Shown here: one piece after another, positions 58,064 through 64,000 of the stretch
Layout of the letters: every line of letters starts with the position of its first letter
Numbering within the stretch: the first letter of the stretch is position 1
Origin: JADHLJ01 sp038118725
GTDB taxonomy: Bacteria; Pseudomonadota; Alphaproteobacteria; Thalassobaculales; Thalassobaculaceae
Assembly (NCBI GenBank): GCA_038118725.1
Contig: JAYOIK010000022.1
Coordinates: 5,216 to 69,215, forward strand
Direction of reading: 5' to 3'
Length of the DNA stretch: 64,000 nucleotides
The notes under the pieces: generated by a model
Told to the model about the DNA's origin: nothing
What the model saw: the letters and a program-made list of their open reading frames with translations, nothing else
Databases searched by the model: none
Program-made: the position numbers and the translations under genes

Positions 58064-58953
58064 TCATTCGTTCCTGGTTGTTCGTTCCCGGCGATTCAGA
58101 GCGCAAGCTTGAAAAGGCGCGGGAAAACCCGGCGGACGCGCTGATCCTGGACCTCGAGGATTCGGTGTCCGACGATCGTCAGGATATCGCGCGCCGGATG
58201 GTGTGTGATTATTTGAAAGACCGGCATGACCGTTCGCGTCAACAGCTTTGGGTGCGGGTGAATCCGCTAGATACCGATCTCTGCCTGCCGGACCTGGCGG
58301 CGGTGATGGCCGGCGCGCCGGACGGAGTTTGTCTTCCCAAGGTCTACTCGGCTAGGGATGTGAACACGATGGCCAACTATCTCTCGGCGCTCGAGGCGCG
58401 AGAGGGACTGGAGATCGGCTCGACCAAGATCCTGGTGGTCGCGACCGAGACCGCGGCCTCGCTTTTGAGTTTTCACACCTATCTCGACGGTGTAACCGAC
58501 CGGATGTCGGCGATCACCTGGGGCGCCGAGGACCTGTCGGCGGCCTTGGGCGCCAGCGACAACATGCACCCGACCTCCGGCGGCTATGACGATCCTTATC
58601 TGATGGCCAAGTCCTTCTGCCTGGCCGCGGCGCGCGCCATCGACGTGCAGCCGGTCGGTGTGGTCTATGTGAATTACAAGGATTCCGACGGCCTGGCCGA
58701 GGATTGCCTGCGTGATCGGCGTTCCGGTTTCATCGGCAAGATCGCGATCCATCCGGCCCAGGCCGCGATCATTAACGATGCCTTCACGCCGTCCGAGGAG
58801 GAGGTCGCGCACGCTCGCCGCGTGGTCGACGTTTTCGAGCAAAATCCCGGTCTCGGGGTCGTGGGGCTCGACGGTAAGATGCTTGACATGCCGCATCTGA
58901 AACAGGCGCGAAATGTCTTGGTGATGGCGGCGGAAATCGCGGCGCGGGGATAA
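58060..58953 (+). CDS. CitE-like CoA ester lyase (HpcH/HpaI superfamily)
   Basis: A 297-residue lyase of the citrate lyase beta/malyl-CoA lyase type. RSWLFVPGDSERKLEKA at the start, the metal region ALILDLEDSVSDD, LPKVYSARDVN, ATETAASLLSF and WGAEDLSAALGA are visible. Substrates in the family include L-malyl-CoA, (S)-citramalyl-CoA and beta-methylmalyl-CoA. The start overlaps the MaoC gene, so they are coupled, and both probably act in one CoA-thioester pathway, possibly linked to the propionyl-CoA made by PrpE. The chain length is inference. Confidence 0.88.
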   Translation: MIIRSWLFVPGDSERKLEKARENPADALILDLEDSVSDDRQDIARRMVCDYLKDRHDRSRQQLWVRVNPLDTDLCLPDLAAVMAGAPDGVCLPKVYSARDVNTMANYLSALEAREGLEIGSTKILVVATETAASLLSFHTYLDGVTDRMSAITWGAEDLSAALGASDNMHPTSGGYDDPYLMAKSFCLAAARAIDVQPVGVVYVNYKDSDGLAEDCLRDRRSGFIGKIAIHPAQAAIINDAFTPSEEEVAHARRVVDVFEQNPGLGVVGLDGKMLDMPHLKQARNVLVMAAEIAARG

Positions 58954-58984
58954 AATCGCGGGGATTCGTCAAGTTCGATTTTAT
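58950..58984. terminator. Possible bidirectional stem-loop after citE-like gene
   Basis: ATAAAATCG and CGATTTTAT, perfect nine-base arms around a 17-base loop, starting in the stop codon. A-rich 5' arm and T-rich 3' arm fit an intrinsic terminator, but the loop is large. Confidence 0.35.
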
Positions 58985-59010
58985 CCGCTCTCGTTAATGA
59001 TTTCTTCACG

Positions 59011-60585
59011 ATGCACGCTCATGCTTTGAGCATGAGATCACGCGCTCAAACTCTGTGGGAGCCTCTGGTTCCCACTGAAATTTCCGCGGCCGACGTCATG
59101 GAGGTCTTGCCCGGGTTTATCTGGCGTCTGGATCGCGATTTTCGATTTACCTATGTCTCCGACCAGGTAGCCGACGTGACCGGCATGGAGGCGGAAAGCC
59201 GTATCGGGGCGCGGTTTGACGACCTGGATTTCATCTGGGACCGAAACCATGACCCGCTGGAAAAACGCGCGGCGTTTCGAAGCGTGGGTGGGTTCGGCCC
59301 GGCTCGCGGCGGCCACCGAATACGTCTGGTGTTGAGCGGTAAACCGGTTTTCGAGGCGAACGAAGGATTCGTCGGTTTTGTCGGTTCGGCCATTGTCGTT
59401 GACCTCCCCGACCCCGGCATTGGTGGTACATCGATACCCGATATCGGCCCGACATCCCCGGGGGCTAGCCTGGCGCGTGATCGCCTGGACATGTTCCGTA
59501 ATGCCGTTGAGTGTCTTACCGACGGGTTCGCCCTGTTCGATCCCGACGACAAGTTGATCTTCTGCAATACCAGTTTCAGGCGCATGAACGAGAACACACC
59601 TTGGAAATTCGATGGCGAAACCACCTTCGAGATGATTATCCGCTCCAACATGCGGCTGGGTTTGCTCGAGGAGGCGGTTGGTCGCGAGGAGATGTTTCTC
59701 GCCGAGCGCATGGCGAGGCATCGCGCGCCGCCCGAGGAACCGCGTTTGATGCGTTGGACGGACGGGAATGTGCTCCTGGTCCGTGAACGCAGGCTCGCGG
59801 ACGGCGCGACGGTGGTGGTCAATACCGATCTGACGGAACTTTCGAAACGCGAGCGCGCCCTGGCCGACGCACTGCGCTCGGCCGAGCAGGCAAGCCGGGC
59901 AAAGTCGGCTTTCCTGGCGCGGATGAGCCATGAGCTTCGTACGCCGCTAAACGCGATTATCGGGTTTTCCGATCTGGTGCTCTCGGAGACGTTCGGGCCG
60001 CTCGGCTCGGAGCGGTACTATGACTATGTCGGCGACGTTAAGCGGAGTGGCGAGCATCTGCTCTCGCTGATCAACGACTTGCTGGACCTGACGGGGATCG
60101 AATCCGGTCGACGTGAGTATTTGTTCGAGGCTCACCGGCCAAGAGACTTGGTGCTGGCGGCTCTCCGCGCGGTACGCCCGATCGGCCGTCAGGCGGAAAT
60201 TCGACTGCGTGGCAGCGCGCCGGTGACGCTTCCCCGGGTCACTGTCGACTCCCGGTCGATGCATCAATGCCTTTTGAACCTGGTTTCGAACGCGATAAAG
60301 GCCACGGGCCCCGGCGGGCGCGTGGTGATCCGTGTTGAAGGGGGTGGCGAAGGAGTTCTTGTTTTCCAAGTGTCGGATACCGGGAGGGGAATGTCATCGG
60401 ACGCGATATCGCGCCTCATGACGATGTCCGCGCCAATTGCCCAGGATTATGTCTGCGAAGCCGACGGCGCGGGACTTGGCCTGCCGATCACCAAATCATT
60501 GATCGAAATCATGGGCGGTCGTCTGGAAATCGAAAGCCGTCTCGGCGAGGGTACCCGCGCCAGTCTTATCGTTCCGATCGCTTGA
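59011..60585 (+). CDS. PAS-domain sensor histidine kinase (orphan)
   Basis: A 524-residue cytoplasmic histidine kinase, start at ATG 59011 or 59032. Two PAS-like domains lie at about 28-135 (GFIWRLDRDFRFTYVSDQ) and 160-280 (FALFDPDDKLIFCNTSF). A coiled segment leads to HisKA with the phospho-His in SHELRTPLNAIIGFS, then HATPase_c with N-box NLVSNAIKAT, G1 DTGRGMS and G2 GAGLGLPITK. No membrane helix is visible, so the signal is probably sensed inside. No response regulator gene adjoins it. Confidence 0.9.
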   Translation: MHAHALSMRSRAQTLWEPLVPTEISAADVMEVLPGFIWRLDRDFRFTYVSDQVADVTGMEAESRIGARFDDLDFIWDRNHDPLEKRAAFRSVGGFGPARGGHRIRLVLSGKPVFEANEGFVGFVGSAIVVDLPDPGIGGTSIPDIGPTSPGASLARDRLDMFRNAVECLTDGFALFDPDDKLIFCNTSFRRMNENTPWKFDGETTFEMIIRSNMRLGLLEEAVGREEMFLAERMARHRAPPEEPRLMRWTDGNVLLVRERRLADGATVVVNTDLTELSKRERALADALRSAEQASRAKSAFLARMSHELRTPLNAIIGFSDLVLSETFGPLGSERYYDYVGDVKRSGEHLLSLINDLLDLTGIESGRREYLFEAHRPRDLVLAALRAVRPIGRQAEIRLRGSAPVTLPRVTVDSRSMHQCLLNLVSNAIKATGPGGRVVIRVEGGGEGVLVFQVSDTGRGMSSDAISRLMTMSAPIAQDYVCEADGAGLGLPITKSLIEIMGGRLEIESRLGEGTRASLIVPIA

Positions 60586-60592
60586 CGCCGGG

Positions 60593-61495
60593 TTATTCAG
60601 CCGCCGCCGCTTCGCCCTCTTCCTGCTGAAGCGCGAAGATCGAGGTATAACCGCCCGACCAGTCCGGCGGCAGCAGGCAAGGCTCGGGGTCGAACTCCGC
60701 CCAACGCGCGGCCTTGCCTCGTAGAACCGCGCCGACCTGCGGGCAGGGCGAGGGATGAGGCGTTATCGGTAGGGCATCGGCCGCCGAATAGGCGTTGATC
60801 AGAAGCGGACGCATCCGGCCCGACATGTTCGGCATTGAGCCATGCACGGTCCGGCAGTGATGCACGGTGATGGTGCCGGCCTTGCCCTTCATCCAGCCGG
60901 CCTTCTCCATCGGCAGCGCGGCGGCGTCCGCGTCCGGCATGGCGCCTACCCATTCGTCCTTGTCGTTATAGTGATTGAATATCGGGCCGTTCTGGCTGCC
61001 GGGGATGGCTCCCATCGGCCCCATCTCGTCATCCACGTCGTTCATGTAGAGACCGATCGCCAGCACCGAATAGTTGGTGTGCGGATAGAACGGAATGTCC
61101 TGGTGCCACTTCACCTCCTCGCCGCCGCCCGACCATTTGAAGTTCAGCTTGGAGTGATGAAATACCACGTTTGGGCCCAACAAGTCCTCGGCGACATCCA
61201 CGATCGGACCCTGGCTGGCGAACTCCCAATAGGTCTCGTGATGATTCACCGGCGCCGTCAGTCGCCGAAGACGAGGCGTCTCGGCTGAGTGGCCGGGCTC
61301 CAGATCGAATTTGGTGTCGGACTTGGTCCAGGCGCGGCTCTCATCGATGAAGCCGTTCGTCACCTCCCAGATCCGGTCCAGCCATTCTTGGCCGATGAAG
61401 CCGTCGAGTACCAGATAGCCATCGCGGAAATACTGCTCGCGCTGCGCTTGACTCAGGGTTTTGGGGGCGTGGGAGAGGATTTTTTCCGGCTGCAT
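60593..61495 (-). CDS. Phytanoyl-CoA dioxygenase family protein
   Basis: A 300-residue Fe(II)/2-oxoglutarate oxygenase. H131-x-D133 (KWHQDIPFYP) and H218 (RTVHGSMPNMS) are the iron ligands, and RMRPLLINAYSAAD supplies the Arg region. The pattern LGPNVVFHHSKLNFKW is typical of a marine PhyH group. GGAGG lies upstream of the ATG at 61495. It is convergent with the histidine kinase gene (seven bases between stops). The substrate is unknown, and it is not close to the PhyH protein at 33693. Confidence 0.88.
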   Translation of the reverse strand: MQPEKILSHAPKTLSQAQREQYFRDGYLVLDGFIGQEWLDRIWEVTNGFIDESRAWTKSDTKFDLEPGHSAETPRLRRLTAPVNHHETYWEFASQGPIVDVAEDLLGPNVVFHHSKLNFKWSGGGEEVKWHQDIPFYPHTNYSVLAIGLYMNDVDDEMGPMGAIPGSQNGPIFNHYNDKDEWVGAMPDADAAALPMEKAGWMKGKAGTITVHHCRTVHGSMPNMSGRMRPLLINAYSAADALPITPHPSPCPQVGAVLRGKAARWAEFDPEPCLLPPDWSGGYTSIFALQQEEGEAAAAE

Positions 61496-61603
61496 GGGAG
61501 CCTCCAGGGAGAGTGTTTTGAGCGGGCCGATTGTATCAGGGCTTGAGTATAGCCAAGGCCATTGGGTTGGTAAAACCACGCGGTTCGGCGAGGTTGATTC
61601 CCC

Positions 61604-63007
61604 TCACAAGCTCACGATCTTGCCGGGGTTCATGATGTTGTCCGGGTCGAACGCGGTCTTCAGCGAGCGCATCAGGGCCAGCGCGTCGCCGTGTTCGGCC
61701 TGTAGGAAGCCCATCTTGCCATAGCCGACGCCGTGTTCACCCGTACAGGTGCCGCCCATGGCCAGGGCGCGCATGACCATGCGGTCGGAATGTGCCTGCG
61801 CCTCGGCGAGTTCGTCCTGGTTCTCGGTGTCGACAAGATAAACCAGGTGAAAATTCCCGTCGCCGACATGGCCGACCAGCGGCGCCTTCAGGCTGGTACT
61901 CGCCAGATCCGCCTTGGTCTCGTTGATGCATTCGGCGAGCCTGGAGACCGGCACGCAGACATCCGTCGCCCAACCGCCACAGCCGGGCCGCAGCGCCAGG
62001 GCGGCGTAATAGGCGTCGTGACGAGCCTGCCAAAGCTTGTTGCGATCTTCCATGCGAGAGGTCCATTGAAAGGCCGAGCCGCCGAGATCCTCGGCGATCG
62101 CCTGGACCGTACGGGCCTGCTCGGCGGCGCTAGCCTCGGTGCCGTGAAACTCGAAGAACAGGGTCGGCTTGGCCTCATAGCCCTCGAGTTTCGAGTAGGC
62201 GATGCACGCGCCCATCTGAACATCGTCGAGAAGCTCCATGCGAGCAACGGGAACCCCTGACTGGACGGTCAGGATCGAGGTGTTGACCGCGCCTTCCAGA
62301 TCCTCGAACTGACAAACCGCCGAGGTTATCGCCTCGGGAACCCCGTGGACCTTAAGCGTAACCTCGGTGATCACGCCGAGCGTGCCCTCGGAGCCGACGA
62401 AAAGTCGCGTCAGGTCATAGCCCGCCGAGGATTTTCGGGACCGCCGCGCGGTCTTCACCACGCGTCCGTCAGCGGTCACCACCGTAAGCGACAGGACATT
62501 CTCGCGCATCGTGCCGTAACGCACCGCGTTGGTTCCCGAGGCCCTGGTCGCCGCCATGCCGCCGATCGAGGCGTCGGCGCCCGGATCGATGGGAAAGAAC
62601 AGGCCGGTATCGCGTAAATATTCGTTCAATTGCTTGCGTGTCACACCGGCTTGCACGGTGACGTCCAGATCCTCCGGATTGACTTCCAGAACCGCGTTCA
62701 TTTCCGAGACGTCGACACAAAGGCCGCCGCGCAAGGCCGCCACATGCCCTTCCAGCGAGGTGCCGACACCGAAGGGAATCACGGGAAACTTGTACTCGGC
62801 GCAGGTTTTGACCGCTTCCGATACATCGTCCGTGGAGCGCGCGAACAGCACCGCGTCCGGCGGCACCGAGGCGTGGTAGCTTTCATCCTTGCCGTGACGG
62901 TCCCGGATCGCGTCCGATGTCGTGAGTTGGTCGCCGAAACGCTGCTTCAAGACGCCGAGCACGGTGTCGCGGGTGCTCGGATCGGAGGGTTGGACATTGA
63001 CCTGCAT
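61604..63007 (-). CDS. FAD-binding D-lactate/2-hydroxyacid dehydrogenase (Dld/GlcD-like)
   Basis: A 467-residue flavoprotein of the VAO/PCMH family. The FAD region has FGVGTSLEGHVAALRGGLC and PGADASIGGMAATRASGT; the C-terminal cap ends GTCTGEHGVGYGKMGFLQ and FDPDNIMNPGKI, as in D-lactate dehydrogenase (cytochrome) and glycolate oxidase GlcD. It would oxidise D-lactate or another 2-hydroxyacid to the 2-oxoacid and pass electrons to a cytochrome or quinone. The ATG at 63007 has AGGAG upstream. No GlcE/GlcF genes follow, which favours the single-subunit Dld type. Confidence 0.88.
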   Translation of the reverse strand: MQVNVQPSDPSTRDTVLGVLKQRFGDQLTTSDAIRDRHGKDESYHASVPPDAVLFARSTDDVSEAVKTCAEYKFPVIPFGVGTSLEGHVAALRGGLCVDVSEMNAVLEVNPEDLDVTVQAGVTRKQLNEYLRDTGLFFPIDPGADASIGGMAATRASGTNAVRYGTMRENVLSLTVVTADGRVVKTARRSRKSSAGYDLTRLFVGSEGTLGVITEVTLKVHGVPEAITSAVCQFEDLEGAVNTSILTVQSGVPVARMELLDDVQMGACIAYSKLEGYEAKPTLFFEFHGTEASAAEQARTVQAIAEDLGGSAFQWTSRMEDRNKLWQARHDAYYAALALRPGCGGWATDVCVPVSRLAECINETKADLASTSLKAPLVGHVGDGNFHLVYLVDTENQDELAEAQAHSDRMVMRALAMGGTCTGEHGVGYGKMGFLQAEHGDALALMRSLKTAFDPDNIMNPGKIVSL

Positions 63008-63331
63008 CGGGGTCTCCTGGATGTCGTGCTGGATTTGGCGCCACCCTAATCGAAGTCCCGCCATAGAGAAAGCCGGTCGAGGGGACGTGCCCGGTTATGC
63101 CGTGGAGCACGCGGGTGTCGCCAAGTTCCGGGTTCGGCGTTGCTCGACCACAATGGTCGAGCGAAAGCAATTCGTAACGCTTCATGCATCACATTTGATG
63201 AAGAATATGCGGCGCGCGTGTTTTGAGAGGGGCGGCTTGAAGATTTTCTCGCGGTAACTATTGTGTTAACGTTTTGGTAATGAATTAGCCTCAGAGTTGT
63301 TTGTTTGTGTGATAAGGCTCGGAGAATTCCA

Positions 63332-63673
63332 ATGTGGTCGTCCCTGAAATCAGCTTTCGCGCCGGTCGAGAAACGGCAGGCGGTGCGACAAGATGCAACC
63401 TCCGGATCGGTCCAGATCGATAGCCGATCCTATCCTCTGGTCAATTGGAGCGCGACCGGCGTGTTGATCGGTGGCCACGGCGATCATCTCGCCAAGGGAC
63501 AACGCTTCAAGATGCAGGTCGAGGTCAAGGACGGAACCGACGCCATCGCCTTCGGTTGCGAGGCTCTCGTGGTTCGCAAGCAAGGCGACAAGATCGCGGC
63601 CCAGTTCGTGACGATCGACAAAGCGGTCAAGGCCCGCATTCACAAATATTTCGGCCGCCGCGCCAGCGCTTGA
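63332..63673 (+). CDS. Second small PilZ-domain protein
   Basis: A 113-residue PilZ-like protein. R-x3-R is in RQAVRQD and N-x-S-x2-G in NWSATGVLIG, both early; the beta-barrel with FKMQVEVKDG follows and a short basic helix ends it. The ATG at 63332 has GGAG eight bases upstream. Like the PilZ protein at 15387 it is a lone domain that could bind c-di-GMP. The two differ clearly in sequence, so they are not recent copies. Confidence 0.75.
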   Translation: MWSSLKSAFAPVEKRQAVRQDATSGSVQIDSRSYPLVNWSATGVLIGGHGDHLAKGQRFKMQVEVKDGTDAIAFGCEALVVRKQGDKIAAQFVTIDKAVKARIHKYFGRRASA

Positions 63674-64000
63674 AGCGACCCGCGGTAGCATTTGTTTTAT
63701 CGATAAGATTTCGTCGGCTTTCTTGGCGCGCCGATGTGTCATGCGCTTGCGTATTTGGGTTATCTGTTTCCGGGTGGTCCGAGGAGAGTACGATTGATGG
63801 CTGGAATCTTTAGTGGCGGCCCCTTTCACTCGCTATAGGTTTTGGCCGATACGTTTGTCCATTATCGACAAAACGTCGTGATAGTTGGCTTCGATACGCG
63901 TTATTCGCTTCTCTGAAAGAGCATAGCCAAATCTTCCGTGGTAAACGTGTTTTCTAACATAATTCGAAAATATAAAAGAAATTTCCTCAAAAATTTATAT
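63674..64000. other. Noncoding, AT-rich tail of the window
   Basis: About 330 bases without a supported gene. The last 60 bases are clearly AT-rich compared with the rest, as in a strong promoter region or an element boundary. It holds the dyad described at 63852-63875. A promoter for a gene beyond the window is likely. Confidence 0.5.
63852..63875. repeat. Inverted repeat CGTTTGTC-N7-GACAAAACG
   Basis: Eight- and nine-base arms (one extra A in the right arm) around CATTATC. The AT-rich surroundings and the size suggest an operator for a dimeric regulator acting on a gene beyond the window. Confidence 0.4.

Overview
The window is GC-rich bacterial chromosome with dense coding and many ATGA or TGATG gene junctions. 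Its content points to an alphaproteobacterium, probably Rhodospirillales-like and free-living or marine. The best evidence is the chromosomal order M48 protease, PLP aminotransferase, rne, amiC, class A PBP and prfB, together with a TIGR02186 (Alph_Pro_TM) protein, an OpgC/OpgH pair and PilZ proteins. The species cannot be named from sequence alone. No tRNA, rRNA, CRISPR array, transposase or prophage was seen. A 100-base run of N at 33482-33581 marks a scaffold join.

Layout. 1-5726: the tail of a type I secretion ATPase, its HlyD-type adaptor, PseC and PseB for pseudaminic-acid precursor synthesis, and an MFS carrier. 5754-15218: a sulfur block. It holds a SoeABC-type molybdenum sulfite dehydrogenase, a TauE/SafE exporter with a TIGR02186 protein and a universal stress protein, and an SsuB/TauB-like ATPase coupled to a rhodanese. 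A tartrate/D-malate dehydrogenase gene sits in the middle on the other strand. 15387-18888: a PilZ protein and three LPS-type glycosyltransferases. 18984-26863: catabolic and hypothetical genes (omega-aminotransferase, lipoprotein, Sel1 protein, DUF3445, MAPEG, acyl-CoA ligase, acid-sugar dehydratase, DapA-type aldolase), ending in a 55-residue acidic ORF behind a near-consensus sigma-54 promoter. 26879-31146: an osmoregulated periplasmic glucan locus (esterase and OpgC, divergent from OpgH). 31219-35800: NUDIX hydrolase, two 2-oxoglutarate oxygenases, an MFS carrier, and a 217-residue unknown protein behind a second sigma-54 promoter. 35826-49385: conserved core genes for envelope quality control, RNase E, cell-wall synthesis and amidation, and RF2 with its +1 programmed frameshift. 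49503-63673: acyl-CoA and organic-acid metabolism (PrpE, IclR regulator, HpcH-type aldolase, a degenerate IolD-like protein, CNT transporter, MaoC/CitE pair), an orphan PAS histidine kinase, a phytanoyl-CoA-type dioxygenase, a D-lactate-dehydrogenase-like flavoprotein and a second PilZ protein.

The most promising leads are the two sigma-54-driven unknown genes about 6 kb apart, the ThDP-enzyme relative that lacks its cofactor residues, the gamma-glutamyltransferase-like lipoprotein without the substrate arginine, and the sulfite block with its unusual ATPase-rhodanese pair. Where several starts were possible I chose by Shine-Dalgarno spacing and family alignment, and say so in the entry.
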